Assembly (NCBI GenBank): GCA_963170055.1 | Contig: CAUJGJ010000214.1 | Coordinates: 26,001-90,000, forward strand | Reading direction: 5' to 3' | Source of the DNA: Halisarca cf. caerulea | Taxonomy: Eukaryota; Porifera; Demospongiae; Chondrillida; Halisarcidae | Length of the DNA stretch: 64,000 bases | In this document: in pieces, positions 12,169 through 24,963 of the stretch | Position numbering within the stretch: the first letter of the stretch is position 1 | Layout of the letters: every line of letters begins with the position of its first letter | Notes under the pieces: model-generated | Databases searched by the model: none | Told to the model about the DNA's origin: nothing | The model's input: the letters and a program-made list of their open reading frames with translations, nothing else | Translations under genes and position numbers: made by a program

Positions 12169-13772
12169 GCATGTGGAACATGTCCAGATTGTTATGATAA
12201 GGCTCACGGGAATGCATAGTAATAAAAGTTAATGTTCGCCGTGTAAATTTGCTATTAGTCACGCAGTTCGCTCGTGATTCAGTCGTCACTTGTCAACCCG
12301 GCCGTCGAGATTGCATAAAAAAACATTACAGAGGTGTAAATATAACATGATATTCTTGAGATTGAGCTTCTTGATCACCTTCTTGCTGGACATGTCACAA
12401 AAACGTCAGTGGGCGGTGGGAAAGAGCTTTTGAATGGACAAAAGCTTACTTAAAAGTGAATTTTCGATAAAATCTAGCGATTCCATGTTGCGGGAGTTGA
12501 AACTCGAAGGTTGAACGAAATTCAAACTTGCAGTACAGTTTGCTCTTGCGGTCTTATATAAATTGCTCACGAATGGAAGAGACTTTTCACTCCCGCAACA
12601 TACAATGATCGCTAGATAATCCAGTTTTCTATGATATTAATAGGTTCACAGGTATAACATGTGCATTTCTGGAAGTAAAGGGGCGTTGTGTGGTTTGTAA
12701 AGGAATTTGATTGAATAATAACACATTTTACTGATGCACACGCATCAGTCACGTGTATATTTTTTCGAAGTAGCCCAAACGATAAGCCTTTTTGCTCTCA
12801 AACAGAAGAGAATTGTATCGAATTTCGTCTTAGTATGCGCATTAAGTGTTTTCAAAATGTTCTGAAGTTATTTGTTTGTGTTGGAAGAAGTATCGATTTC
12901 ACCGATCGTTACCTTTGGTTGGTGACGTTATTATATCGCGTGACATCCTTGTGACAAACGGCGAGAAAGAGACTTCTTCAATGAATGAGATTCTTTCGAA
13001 AACCCGGTCATCTAAACGGTTGTGTAGAGGAGGCATGTCGCGGCAGTTAGATCACAACAGGTAAAACTAAATTTTCACCACGTAAGATTTTGATAGCATG
13101 CCCTATTCCTGACATGTCCCCAAGTTTGTGGTTTTACTTTGTGTGAAAAACAACATTTTGCTGGACATCTCAGGAACAAAGAGGAATAGTAAGTTCTTAC
13201 ACGGTGAAAATTTAGATATTGTTGTTAGAAGGTTCTTAACAAAGTTTGGCTGCTCTAAACGATCGTTTACATGACCGGGTTTTGCACTTAACCTATTTTG
13301 AAGGTCCGAATCTGTTGTCGTGTTTTCGGCTTTTCGAAGCTGTGACAACAATGTTAAGTGAACTGCTGTAGCATTCAATAGTTGAATTAAAGTTTTCTAG
13401 GTCTGTTGTACTCTTTAAGCGTACTAAACGTAAGAAAAGTGGGGGGTGATTTTAGCCAACTTTAGGGTGGCCATTTTGTTGAAAACTCACATGTGGGACA
13501 TGTCACACCTGCATTTGCTGTTCCCCATTGAGATTTTCCCAGTGCCCACCGGCGTTTTTGTTCTCTTCCTATACATTGTCCTTCAGGTATAATTGTAAAT
13601 TGCTCAAAATTATAAAGAATGTTAAAATGCTTACAAATATTAACAAAAACATAATTTTGTTCATGTTCAAATAACTTAAAGGCTGAACCGTTCACCATCT
13701 GCAGAAAAAAAGATAAAAAGCTTCGTATGTATATCGTGCCATTTTGGCCCTAATTGGACATGTACCACATTC
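12169..13772. mobile_element. GCATG-family MITE, type c, split by another element
   Basis: The flanks match the uninterrupted copy at 49456-50190. The left end is GCATGTGGAACATGTCC; the right end is a degenerate inverse. Bases 12647-13513 are absent from the other copy and are a later insertion. Confidence 0.7.
12647..13513. mobile_element. CACAGGTATAAC-end MITE nested in type c
   Basis: The inner ends are CAGGTATAACATGTG and the inverse of CAGGTGTGACATGT. It is homologous to 52676-54410. Comparison with 49920-49940 suggests an empty site of ggtttgctg and a 2-bp TT duplication. Non-coding. Confidence 0.65.
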
Positions 13773-13794
13773 GAATGTTTTAAGCACACAAGTA

Positions 13795-14172
13795 GAGGTT
13801 TAGATCTCCGCCTTTTTGCCATAACTTTCTTATGGAAAAGAGCTCTTCTAAAGCCCTTGATCACATGACACCACGTGTTCTTAAGTATAGAGAAGCTAAT
13901 TTATACACCTTCGTACGCGGAGGCAAGCTAGAGCTTTGGAAGCTCGATCACTTTCAGATCTGCCTGTACACAGTTTACTAAGATCCATTTGGTAACTTGG
14001 TTGGCCAGAACCCTTTCTATTGATGGTGCAACAATTTAAATCTTGAATACTAGGAAGGTGGTCACACGGCAAAACGTGATAATTAGTATTAGGCGTGACA
14101 ATTTCATCGCATTTCTGTAAAAACCACACAACGTCCTTTGCAACTACGAATCTGCCATAACTTACCTGTGTA
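13795..14172. repeat. Truncated CGCAGG-family MITE
   Basis: Matches the right half of the family as seen at 53400-53759 in reading direction, ending in a degraded terminus (ataacttacctgtg). The left end is missing. Confidence 0.55.
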
Positions 14173-14199
14173 TGGGAAATACAGATAAATCTGGAGGAA

Positions 14200-15312
14200 G
14201 GCACTGCTATAAGTTATTAGTCACGCATATATTTTGTGATGCAGGCTGATATTCGTGCATATATGCTGAATCTGCCTTTAAGGAGGTTTTCTGTAATCAC
14301 AGTTGTTCTATCTCATGCTGGCTTCTGACCTAGCTGGATATTCTTCGGAGTTTTAGTTTCGGCTGAATGCTATGCGAGGGAACAAGATGAAGACAGATTC
14401 TTGGTGCCAACGTTGAGCTATTCAAATGACATAGCATGCAACTTTCCATGTGGCAGCAAGAGAACTTTGAATTTGCTCCTGTCCCATGCAAGTTATAGGT
14501 GCTTGAATTTTGCCTTCTGAGAGCCAAGTTTGCAAATCTTGGCTTTGGAGAGGAAATGTCTTCCTGCTACATGATAAAGTTTGTAATTGTTTTGCTATAC
14601 CGTATAGCCGGAAAGGTTGGCGGGGAATTTACTTTGGCGGATTGGCGATTTCTGTGTCCACCACCAAAGTATAATCTGCTGAATATTTCGCTGAAGAAGC
14701 CAAATCTTTTACTCTACGTATACCCATAAAATATCTATCATGAAGAAACAAAGAGTAACCTGTTAGTATTAGGCGGGGGTGTGCCCTGATACTCTGTTGT
14801 CGACAGTAAAGACAACAATAACGTACGGGAAGTGCACGCTCTTCTCGATCTTCGAATTTCCCCTAGGCAACAGCGCATCCGTACTGCTACAGCCATTTTA
14901 TTATTCATAGATTATGAATATATTTATTGTGTCCCTGGAGGCAATCGCCATGCAAAGTAAAACCCGCCAATGTTTAACTTGGGCACAATTCGCCAAATTT
15001 CTTCCTGCCAACCTTTCCGGCTATACAGTAAGAGCAATTTAATATGTGAAACAAATAGTCTTGGAAGAGTTCCACCATGTAGCACCCAAATCGTTTAGCT
15101 TTTCAGTATGGCTTAAGAAAGCATATAGCTTCTTTGCAATTTTATAGTTACTGCAGGCCTTTGAAAAGGGAAATCCTTGAAAAGTTTATGTCTCTACCTA
15201 TTTGGTAAGCTCAAGTTTGATGCACTGAAGCTAGTACAAGTTGAGAACAGAAGCTAAAAACAAGACCGAAATTTTCACACCTCTGAATTGGTGCAGACAT
15301 GTCCCACATATG
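14200..15312. mobile_element. GCATG-family MITE, type d, split by a TATACCG MITE
   Basis: The flanks match 20546-21216 and, inverted, 32154-32831. The right end is agacatgtcccacatatgc. The interruption is the element at 14596-15030. Confidence 0.6.
14596..15030. mobile_element. TATACCG MITE nested in type-d MITE
   Basis: Inverted ends (TATACCGTATAGCC left; GGCTATACAGTA right). The homologous spot near 21000 reads gttttgctatagcg with no insertion, consistent with TA target duplication. Confidence 0.7.
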
Positions 15313-15502
15313 CACAGAATGATTTTCAACTTACTTATTATTTGTTCTTTCTTTTCATGTTAGTTGCATGTGAATTGAGAGCAATTTAAAGGTCCGCTGA
15401 AGGCAAAGTTTGTCCTAGACTAAAAATGTTATATATTCCAAACTCATTATCTATATTCAACAATAGACACAATCATTGGTAACATCGTCATACAATAGAA
15501 TA

Positions 15503-15585
15503 TGTACAGTGGTACCTGTTTTGAGAGCCCCCCCCCCTGTGGTTCCAAAAATACTGTCTTTTAAGACAGGTGCATGGTCTTTCAG
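15503..15585. repeat. Partial TACAGTGGTACC element
   Basis: Shares its terminus with the complete 162-bp element at 23450-23611 but carries a run of ten C and lacks the far end. Confidence 0.4.
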
Positions 15586-15895
15586 GTTCACCTCAAATAG
15601 CCATTCAATTATATTAATATTAAATACTATTATCATATATAGGTTTAGGTTTAAGCAGACACAGCGATTGGCGTATATATAAGAAACTGCATGCATGAGG
15701 ACCAGCATTCAGTTAGGCTATGACAACGCAGTCTGAACAAGGCACAGTGCTGGGCAACTGCATGAAATTATTATTATGCTACACTTATATAGCCTACTTC
15801 TGTGCATTACAATACACAATCATGGTATAGTTTGCATATTATACTACCTGTGAGGCAAGTGCATAGATGTATTCCTAGTTATATGATTTTTATAG

Positions 15896-16021
15896 GCTAA
15901 AGCTCAACAAAAAGATTTAGCACTAAAACAAAAAGAAGATGCTGTTGCTTTTCTGAGATCAGAACTCAAGAAGGTTGAAAAGGAGCTTAGTACAAAGACG
16001 AAGGAGTACAGACAAGTTTCA
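15896..16021 (+). CDS. Coiled-coil gene exon 5
   Basis: The acceptor tatag precedes 15896 and a consensus donor (gtaagt) follows 16021. The 126 nt encode 42 residues, exactly six heptads, with core FLRSELKKVEKELSTKTKEY. Phase 0 at both ends. One of the clearest exons. Confidence 0.85.
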
Positions 16022-16140
16022 GTAAGTATATATTTATAGCAATAATAACTACAGCATAAATTGTGTGTGCATGTGGATCTGAGAAAAGGGGTCACTATGT
16101 AATAGTTATTGTATGACCAACTGTGCATCGGTGTATTTAT

Positions 16141-16448
16141 TGCTCGAGTTCTGAGGGTGAGTGCAATAAAGAGCCAATGTACAGTTGCTCATATAATAAC
16201 TGACTTGTTGTAGGCGCTTATAGTTGGGGTTTCGAATTACAGTGTTTGAGGTGCTTGTCCATTGGCAAACAGCCAGGTGTAATTGATGAAAGTTAATTGC
16301 TAACATATCACTAGGCGCTTATAGGTGACAATTACAAATGAAGCACACTTGTGGTTGGAAAGGTCAAAAAGTGTGCAATTACCAAAAACAAAGCACACTT
16401 TTTCCTTCGATGTTAACCACAGCCATTCAACAATATGAGTAAATTTAA
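16141..16448. repeat. Dispersed repeat with the empty MULE site
   Basis: Homologous to the flanks of 7714-8327 but uninterrupted (aaagcacactttttcc at the insertion point). It shows what the locus looked like before that insertion. Confidence 0.65.
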
Positions 16449-16998
16449 ACAAGTAATTCGGATAAAAAACCCGTGGGGCTGCCGCCCCTCATCCTGAATT
16501 ACTTGCGAATATGTTATAATGGTTTATGTCTGCAACAATGGTATCAGGTTTACGAATTAAGGTGTTTTATCCTTCAGCTTTTTTTGCCTTCGTTACAATT
16601 TTGAAGAAAATTCGCTGCATTTTGGCAGTTTCAGAAACCCTGACGAAATGAAGTGACTTTTCTTCGTGCTAGATCACAATGGCACTTATAGCATTTGGGT
16701 CACCTACTCCTAGTATGGCTGCTGTAGATCAGGTACCAATGCATGTATTACATGTAGTTCATACATTTGCTCACTTGAATCCAAAATCTGCCTTGAGCAC
16801 TGTCTGTTCTTAACCGATTATACGCCAATTACGCCATATGCTGAAATGCACGTTATGGCCAATTACGCCATATGACATAAGAAAAAATGGCAATCATAGG
16901 ATTAGTTGTCGTTCCACTGTAGAAGGCCATATTGCAGCCTTCTAACGTGCTTCGAACATAGCCTGAATGACGCTTTACTAAATGATATATATGTGACA

Positions 16999-17580
16999 GG
17001 ATCTGAGAAAAGGGGTTACTTCGCGCTAAGTATACAATGCGGTTACGTGGACATAATACCTTCTAAGTGACCAAAGTTCGATTTTTGTTTTTTTGGATAA
17101 ATTGACTTTAGACCTTTAGTAGAATATCCTCTGAAAGCGAAACTTGCCTACGATGTGCCAATCTGGAGTTACGGCTCTTGTTTCACCTCCCGGAAGTACG
17201 CCATTTTGTTATCCGGATGAAGTGAGGAGATTGCCGTTCGGAATGAAAAGGGTACTCAAAGGAAGCGCATTTTATCGCAATAGTCCCTTTTGACAACTAA
17301 CTAACTGCTGACTCCTAGTTGACAGGTGTATAATGAATCACTGCCAAACGACAGCAAAAAATATAAAATCTGTGGCAGCCATATTATGGGTATGTGACGT
17401 CATCAAAAATACTCGTTCGCGAATTAACTGATTGCTAGTATAGGCTAGTAAACGGAGCATATCTCCTGAACAAAGTAAGATATCCGAATGCTGTTAACGA
17501 TCTACAATGACGTATCTCTTGAGTGATATCAAAAAATGCGATTTGAAAATATACGCGAAGTGACCCCTTTTCTCAGATCC
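16999..17580. mobile_element. MITE with GGATCTGAGAAAAGGGG ends
   Basis: Inverted ends GGATCTGAGAAAAGGGGTTACTTCGCG and its near-complement frame 582 bp of non-coding DNA; the inverted match extends into ATATGTGA outside. A lone terminus remains at about 16077-16099. Confidence 0.7.
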
Positions 17581-17696
17581 CATCACATATGTAACAATTG
17601 CCCCAAGGACGATATTCGACCAAAAACTAATAAAGAGTTTTAGAAACAATTTTCAAATTGGTGCTCACACTAAGCATTCTTGCAATCGCAGGTAGG

Positions 17697-19225
17697 TTAT
17701 GGCAAATTCGTGGTTACAAAGGGCATCTTGTGGTTTTGACAGGTATGCAATTAAATCGTCATGCCTAATACAAATTATCACGTTTTTACCGTGTGACCAT
17801 CTCGCTAAAATTCACGATTTGAATGGTTACACCATCAATAGAAGGGAGTCTGGCTGACCAAGTTAGCAAATCGATGGTAGTTAAACTGTAAACTTTGCAA
17901 ATTTGCAAGCGATCGAGCTTCGAAAGTTCTGACTTGCCTCCGAAGTTATGACTGTATGTGCGCGTATTAATTAGCCTCTGTACACTCGAGAAGACGAGGT
18001 GAACATGTTACCAAGGCTTAAGAAGAACTCTTGTCCATAAGAAAGTTATGTCCAAAAACGCGGTCGAGCAAACTTTGGTCTATGTATTTGAAACTATGTC
18101 AGATTATCCCTTAACCGATTATGCGCCAATTACGCCATATGGCGTAATGCAGGTTATGGCCAAATACGCCATATGGCGTAAGAAAAATTGGCAACCGTAA
18201 GAGTCGTTGTAACTCCGCTTAGGAAAGCCATATTGCCTTCTAACTAGCATCGCAGATAGCCTGGACAACACTTGACTAAATGATATGCGACAATTGCACA
18301 AAGGCCGAGAATTGACGGTAAACGAACGAAAAGTCTTCGAAGCAACTTTGGCACTGGGCGTAAGAAAAAATGGCAACTGTAAGATTCGTTGTTATTCCGC
18401 CTTGGAAAGCCATATTGCCTTCTAACTAGCATCGAAGATAGCCTGGACAACGCTTGCCTAAATGATATGCGACAATTGCACAAAGGGCGAGAATTGACCG
18501 TAAACGAACGAAAAGTCTTCGAAGCAACTTTGGCGCTCGTGTTACACGTTCTTGTAGAGTATCTTCTAAGTTCTAAGCTACTGCTTAGTTGTTCGTGCTG
18601 CTGCTTAACCGGAGAGAAAACTATTGTTGCTTATTTCAAGCTTCTGCCGTTATTTTTGCTCTCGTTTAGACGTCCTCGCTTCCTTCACCCTGGGTAGGCT
18701 TTTCGCATCTATTTAGTGAATATTAATTCGGCCATTAGGCGTGCGCATGACGTAATAAAAATGGCGTATAATCGGTTAAGGACCGAACTTCAAATGCTGG
18801 TTATGGGAAGACTGTAGACCTTGCTGTTCAGTTTATGTCAAGCCGTTTGCTGTTACTACCGTACTTTTGAAGCAGAAATCCTTCGACATAACAGCGAAGG
18901 GATGGACTATCGCTCTCCCATAACCAGGAAAGTAAGATGTTGTGTCTGTGAATTGACTTGTGTGCTCAAACTCGGAGATTTTCTCGACCGCGTTTTTGAA
19001 TCTTTACTATTTTCATATGGTGACGGAAAATCGGTCATACAGAAATTGCAAAAGATTGTTGGTTGCTTTATGTACACATACATAACATATAAAGGTTATA
19101 CTTGCTGTTTGGGCTGTTTTAGGGGCTTGGCATCTACAAGAAGTTAAAACAAGGCCTTGAATTCGAGACATTCGAAAGCGGCAGCCATTTTGTTTTATGG
19201 CAAAACTGGACATAACTTACCTGCG
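17697..19225. mobile_element. CGCAGG-family MITE with nested TTAA MITE
   Basis: Ends CGCAGGTAGGTTATGGC and ACATAACTTACCTGCG, flanked by AT on both sides. The interior matches 52894-53759 inverted, apart from the insertion at 18111-18779. Confidence 0.7.
18111..18779. mobile_element. TTAA MITE with proven empty site and internal duplication
   Basis: TTAA plus CCGATTATGCGCC at the left; GGCGTATAATCGG plus TTAA at the right. The related repeat at about 53325-53350 carries the site uninterrupted with one TTAA. Inside, a unit of about 180 bp is duplicated in tandem (about 18178-18358 and 18359-18540). Confidence 0.8.
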
Positions 19226-20136
19226 ATTGTAGCTTCAGCTTCTTAGTTATATGCCGTTGCTTTGTTGTGTGTACCACTGCTTTGCCATAGAGGACACTAT
19301 TGTCATGTATTTTGAGCTTTCTACAGTTATTCTTGCTTTCTTTTAAACTTCCTCACTTCTTTCACACATGGGGAGGCTTTTGCACCTGTTTTAGTAAATA
19401 TTAATTTGGCCATGAGGTGTTTGCATGATATAATAACTATGGCGTATAATTGGTTAAGGAATATAATAATAAATGTCCAAGCAGACATTTTGAAAAAGAG
19501 AGTATGATAAATGGTAACCATGATGACAGTTGTGATCATGTTATGAAGGCTAATCTTAGGCATGAAGGGTCATTTTTAACTCATCTTGCACCATCTAATA
19601 AGCTAGAAGTTGTGTTATAGTAATATTATTTAGGAACAATGGTGCAATTACCTGGCGTGTACTTAAGTCCGACGTAGCTGTCAATGTCTGAATAAAGTCG
19701 TAAGATATCACGAATCAAAACTTTCATGAATGTTGGGGTATTCGAGAAATTCATGAAAATATTACTTTGTGAAAATTCCCCGCTATACGGTAAGTCATGC
19801 TAATTCAAGCAAAGATGACGAGAAAGCCTTTCAGACATACAGGTTTGAAGCAATGTAGACATCCACATAGATTGAAGTATTGTAACAGTTTTAAAAGTTA
19901 ATGCAAACTCTTACTATATACCATTTACAAAACATTAATCTGTTCAAAGTTATAATATTTCTCATGTATCTATCCTTAACTGTTTTAAGTATGTACTTGC
20001 AGTCCATACGTGCGTTAAATGATGTGTGTTGGTGGACCAGTGATTGTTGATGTGTAGGATAATAATTAAAGAATGTATATATGTGTGCATTCTTATGGAC
20101 TACTTAATAAGTATTATTTTGCCATGTTTGATGCAG

Positions 20137-20220
20137 AGTGAACTCAGTGAAACTAAAAGGGCCCAGCAAGACCTTCAGAAGGATAAGAGCAGCTTGAAAT
20201 TGGACAGTGAATACAAGGAT
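20137..20220 (+). CDS. Coiled-coil gene exon 6
   Basis: The acceptor gatgcag precedes 20137 and a consensus donor (gtaagtg) follows 20220. The 84 nt encode 28 residues, four heptads, with core SETKRAQQDLQKDKSSLKL. Phase 0 at both ends. Confidence 0.85.
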
Positions 20221-20545
20221 GTAAGTGAGAACAAATTACTTTAATCAATTTTCATTTTACCTTGCATGGATGCATGCATGGTTAACCACTTGGTACATGC
20301 ACTTATATACACAGGCAAGGTTTGAAATAATATTATGCATGCAGGGCTGCATACAGAATTTGGGGCTGGGGGAGGGCAAATTGAGATTCCTAAAATCTTG
20401 GGGGATGGGAGGCAATGCAATATGGAACGATGGGGGGAAGGTAACTATAATGCTTAGCATGTCTTTCAGGGAGCTATATAGGAAGGGTAAGTCTGTGGTA
20501 TTGTGAAGGTGTGTATTGCATGCATGTGTAATACTGTATGGCAGC

Positions 20546-21216
20546 GCATGTGGGACATGTCCAGATTTGTTATGATAGTGATCCTTCGTTTGCATAGGGG
20601 TGAAACGTTATCTTTCGGCGCCTATAAGTTATTAGTCACGCTTTTATCTCGTGATTCGGGTGGATATTCGGGCGTATACGAAACCAAATCCGCGTTAAAT
20701 GACGTTTTCTGTCGTCACCGTTGCTCTTTCACATGCTGGCATGTGACCTAACTGGATGTTCTTTAAAATTTTAGTTTTCGGCTGGACGCAACGTGAGGAA
20801 ACAAGCTAGAGACAGTCTCTTGGTGTCAGCATTGAGCTATTTGTAGTTAGAAACTTTTCCATGTGGGTGCAAGAGAAGCGTTGTTCCTGTCCCGAGTTAT
20901 AGGAGCTAGAATTTCGCCCTTTGATGGCCAATTTTGGTGATCTCGGCTTCGGAGAGGAATGGCGATGGCACCCGCATGGAAAAGTTAGTAAATGTTTTGC
21001 TATAGCGATTTATGTGAATAAATAGTCTTGGAAGCATTTCACCAGTTAGCGCCCGAAGACTTTCGCATTTTAGTAGGGGTCGGGAAAGACTCACAAACTT
21101 CTTTGCAATTGGAGTAAGCCTTTTGAAAGGCTATTCCTCGAAACGTTTACATGTCTACCTATGTATTAAGCCATCGTTTGATGTTCTGAAGCTTCTACAA
21201 GTCGAGAAATGGGGTA
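20546..21216. mobile_element. GCATG-family MITE, type d, one end intact
   Basis: Begins GCATGTGGGACATGTCC and matches 32154-32831 in reverse. The far end is lost where a TATACCG-like repeat begins (21217-21575). Confidence 0.65.
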
Positions 21217-21575
21217 AAACATTCATGAATTTCGTGAATAGGTAGGCATTCGTGAAACTTTTGCTTCGTGAAAAATCTCTGGACTTGTTCACACGCATAG
21301 AAGGATGTCAAATTTCCCTATAAAATAATAGCCTCTGATCTTGGACTGAAAATCATAAACTGCAGTATCCTCAGCAATCATTTTTGCTGACAATCGTGAA
21401 GAGAATGAGTGTCTTCTACCATGGACACTATATACGAAATGATCCCATAAGTGCCTAGGGTGTTACATGAAGCATGCAGTTAAGGATTCACGAAAGTTTA
21501 GTAGCGAATTCGAAATTCGTGAAATAGCATGATTTGCAAATATTTTACTCTACAAAACTTTCCCACCGTATGGTA
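21217..21575. repeat. TATACCG-like degenerate repeat
   Basis: Repeated attcgtgaaa-type motifs and a tail of actttcccaccgtatgg resemble 9110-9490. Non-coding. Confidence 0.45.
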
Positions 21576-22172
21576 TTAGCTGGAAGGTATGAATGTGAAG
21601 GATATAATATTATGGTCCCCAGAAAAAATAATCACTTTTAAGCTTGATAAGGTCTCTGAGGCCATTTTAGATCACTTCAAAAGGTTTGTGAATACATCAC
21701 TGCAGTTGCACATGCGTGCTATGCTGGGGGAGGGGAGGAGGGGGGGGGGGGGCAACTGCGTAACAGAAGTAGGGACAAGAGCTAGTGAATACTCCCTAAA
21801 AAGTTGTGACATCCCTAGCTGACAGTAGTAGCATTTTGGTTCTCAGTAGGAATTGAAGATTTGAGTAACTCCTGACATTGTGGACTGCATTGATCACGTC
21901 TGGAATGCTTGTAAACCTTGAAATATAAGATACCAACAGTGAACATTTGAAGAAGTCAAGGGATTGGTGACAGTGGTCTTAAGATAGTTCTTAATATTAA
22001 TTTAAAAGCACAAAAGCTTGTTTTCTGTCCCTTTCCCCATAAATCTTGCCTTTCAAGAAAGCTTAGTGTATGTCCAACTACAAATCTAGGAGGAGCAATT
22101 AACAGCAATCTAGGGGGGAGAGTGCCCCCCTGTGCCCCCCCCCCCCCCCCGAACTGCAGCCCTGGCATGCAT

Positions 22173-23449
22173 GCATGTTATGATTAATATTATACAAGAG
22201 AAATATTTATTATGTACCTGTTATATATTTACTACTAGTGTGCCAAAATAAGAGGGTAGTATTAGCTATAGTCATTTAATTTAGTTTTTTTGAAACTTTC
22301 ACTAATAATTTTGAAGATGTAAGAGAACTTCAGCATATTTTCTAATTTTTCATCATTTGCTTCAATCAGTTCACTTCTAATATAATTCCTGATGAAATAT
22401 GTGATATTCATATTTTTGTTGTTGTCTCCACACAATGCTTTAAAAATATAAATTAATAATTTCCAATTTGAAAGTATAACTTTATGTATACATTGCGTTC
22501 CCAAACCCCTATATAAGCATGGTATCCTTGAACTGAAGCCATGATGTGAAAGCTTCATGCGGCCATTTTGACCTCCACCCTTATTAAAGATGGCTTCTGT
22601 GCATCTCTAATTATTTGTCAATATCTTTCAATTATTGGCAATTTATTATCTTATCACAAAATTCTCTGAACTTAATTTTTCATTAGAAGATAATATTATA
22701 TGGTTACAATCAATTATGGCCCATGCATGGGATACCATATGCACTCAAGTTTTTGCGGGGCATAAATTTCACAGATTTTGGCTCTTAGTGAATTTCACAT
22801 TTTTATATTTGCGGACGGCCATGTTTAGACATTGCACAAGAGCCTGGTCTAAATTTTCGCAGGTGTAAACTTTTGAGGATGACTTCCAATTTGCAAATAA
22901 TGCAAATATTTAACCACACAAAATTAGAGCACATCTATTATATTAATCTTAAACCTTATTATAATATTGCATATCCAAAAAATGGTACTAGTATTAAGTA
23001 TATACACAGGCACATTTGTGAGGACATATGTAACACTATATTATTATACTTATAGGTTCAAAAATCATGCAATTGTTAGCCACCTTAGCCAGTATAAGTA
23101 TAATGTCCTAACCTTCCTATATATCCTCCCAATACAATTTGGCCAATGTGCCAATTTGAAAATGGTCTAATGTCTTGCTTGAAATGAGGTTTTAATTGGA
23201 CGTGTTACATATCATTTTGATTAAAAAACATTTCATGTCCATTTGTGAAGGTAAATGTGTCTATTCCCTCAACACGTGGAAAAATCAAAGAATACACAAT
23301 TTTGGCTGATTTGGGATGGCACAATATTTTACAGCGCGTGTGAAATGGGATTGACGCAAACAATGGGCTTCAAAAGAAAGCTCTTCTTCTGTTTTTTCTA
23401 TATTATATTGAGCGTATTAGAAAGCTGACAAACAATCAGTACAGTAGTA
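22173..23449. other. Intron sequence, no gene or repeat identified
   Basis: Very AT-rich. I see no exon with matching splice sites and phase, no inverted repeat with clear ends, and no family shared with the rest of the window. Confidence 0.4.
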
Positions 23450-23611
23450 CCTCTTTTAAGAGACGACCCTTAGGGACAGGAAAAACTGGTCTTCAAAGGA
23501 GGTGGTCTCTGATGAGGGGGAATTTAGTATGAACATATGTGCACTTGTTGTAAGGCTGGTGAAAGAGGTGGTCTTTCATGAGGGTGGTCTCTCAAAAGAG
23601 GTACTACAGTA
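23450..23611. mobile_element. 162-bp MITE with TACAGTAGTACCTC ends, TA target
   Basis: Nearly perfect inverted ends (TACAGTAGTACCTCTTTT left; AAAAGAGGTACTACAGTA right), TA at both outer ends, short interior. Consistent with a Tc1/mariner-type MITE. Confidence 0.75.
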
Positions 23612-23997
23612 TGCAGTAAAACAAATAAGGTCCTGTATTTGTGTATTAGACTAATTCCGATTGAAACATTCAGCATTAATTTATGCTAGCCTTGTTATCC
23701 CTTTATTGTGGATGAACCACGATAGTGGCTTTACCGGTGGTTGTGGAAGATAACAAAAGTTTAGCACATTTTGTTCAAAATTTATATGAAGCATACACGT
23801 AGCAATAGTAATACAATCTGTAAGTATGACCTTCTAATATGGATTACAACGAAGTTAAAACACATACAAAAAGTTACAATACCATTTTACGGTGTTTTGC
23901 AATGATTATGCGATAATTTACCAGAAAATCCTAGTTATGTGGAATGAAAATGGCGTTCTTTGGTGTGGCTCAATCTAAAGCCGGGGACTACGCTAAC

Positions 23998-24215
23998 GCA
24001 TGTGGGACATGTCTGCACTAATTAGGAGGTGTGAAAATTTTGGTCTTTTTTGCAACTTCTGTTCTCGACTTGTGGAAGCTTTAGAGTATCAAGATAAGGC
24101 TGTACTAGTAGGCAGACATGTGAACTTCTCAAATGTTACCGTTTCGAACGTCTCATATGAATGGTGAAGCAGCTAGAATGGTTTTCCCGGCCCCTATTCA
24201 AGAACGAAAAAAACT
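23998..24215. repeat. Truncated GCATG-family type d
   Basis: Starts GCATGTGGGACATGTCTGCACTAATT; matches the left part of 32154-32831, then stops near the simple repeat. Confidence 0.55.
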
Positions 24216-24216
24216 T

Positions 24217-24226
24217 CATTATATAT

Positions 24227-24297
<71 letters not shown>
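24217..24297. repeat. (AT)n then (GATA)n microsatellite
   Basis: A long AT run is followed by about nine GATA units, shortly upstream of exon 7. Confidence 0.95.
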
Positions 24298-24366
24298 ATT
24301 GACAACAATGTAATTTTGGATTATTTTTGTCAGTTTGATAATACATTATATACTTCTATTTTGTAG

Positions 24367-24492
24367 CGCATTATTAAACAACTACAAGACACACTTGAAA
24401 GAAAGGAACAAGCCAATGGCACTCTTGAAATGGAGAAGAAGGCACTAATCAAAAGGGCTAAAGATGCAGAGATGGAGTGTACAACACTTAAG
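24367..24492 (+). CDS. Coiled-coil gene exon 7
   Basis: The acceptor ttttgtag precedes 24367 and the donor gttaca follows 24492. It encodes 42 residues, six heptads, beginning RIIKQLQDTLERKEQ. Phase 0. It is separated from exon 8 by only 69 bp, the shortest intron in the gene. Confidence 0.8.
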
Positions 24493-24561
24493 GTTACAAT
24501 CAATAATAAGCTTAATGTGTTAATTGATATTGTGGTAATCACTTATCATTCTACAATATAG

Positions 24562-24645
24562 GAGGACCTGCAAAAGTCAAAATTAACATCTGTTAATTAC
24601 CAAAGCTCAGCGACACGTCTTGAAGTTAGTTTAAAGGATGTTAAG
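24562..24645 (+). CDS. Coiled-coil gene exon 8
   Basis: The acceptor atatag precedes 24562 and the donor gtacgg follows 24645. It encodes 28 residues, four heptads, ending RLEVSLKDVK. Phase 0. The following intron (24646-30877) holds the 3.3-kb palindromic TTAA element. Confidence 0.8.
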
Positions 24646-24852
24646 GTACGGAAATCTCAGTAACACATGCTATTCCACATTTATTCCACATATCAATCAA
24701 TCAATCAATCAGTTATGGTTTTTTAATAATGTGCACACATGTACAGCAGACACTGAGATGAGATACCTGATGAGGCACAAAATCAATATATATTAGATAA
24801 TGTATATAAAACCTATATCAAACAAATTGGTATATATATAATGATTATGTTA

Positions 24853-24963
24853 TAGTTATATCCTGGTACAAGCATGACATCAAGGTTATAGCCCTAGACT
24901 GAGGCGAAGTCGAGGTCGCGGGCGATGACCTGGATATCAGTGAGTGAACCGGGATATAACTAA
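24853..24963. repeat. Short foldback, GTTATATCC ends
   Basis: gttatatcctggtac at the left pairs with gaaccgggatataac at the right; the interior holds aggcgaagtcgagg-type sequence. Confidence 0.5.

Larger units (their letters stand above)
16810..19457. mobile_element. TTAA-flanked MITE with CCGATTATACGCC ends, heavily nested
   Basis: TTAACCGATTATACGCC at the left and GGCGTATAATTGGTTAA at the right. Two later insertions sit inside (16999-17580 and 17697-19225). After removing them the flanks match the sibling at 18111-18779. Confidence 0.6.
20343..22172. mobile_element. Possible hAT-like element, composite
   Basis: CAGGGCTGCATACAG at the left and CTGCAGCCCTG at the right form inverted ends, with GCATGCATG-type sequence on both sides. 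hAT elements have CAGGG-type ends and 8-bp duplications, but the flanks are low-complexity and the duplication is not exact. It contains the type-d MITE at 20546. No transposase. Confidence 0.35.
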
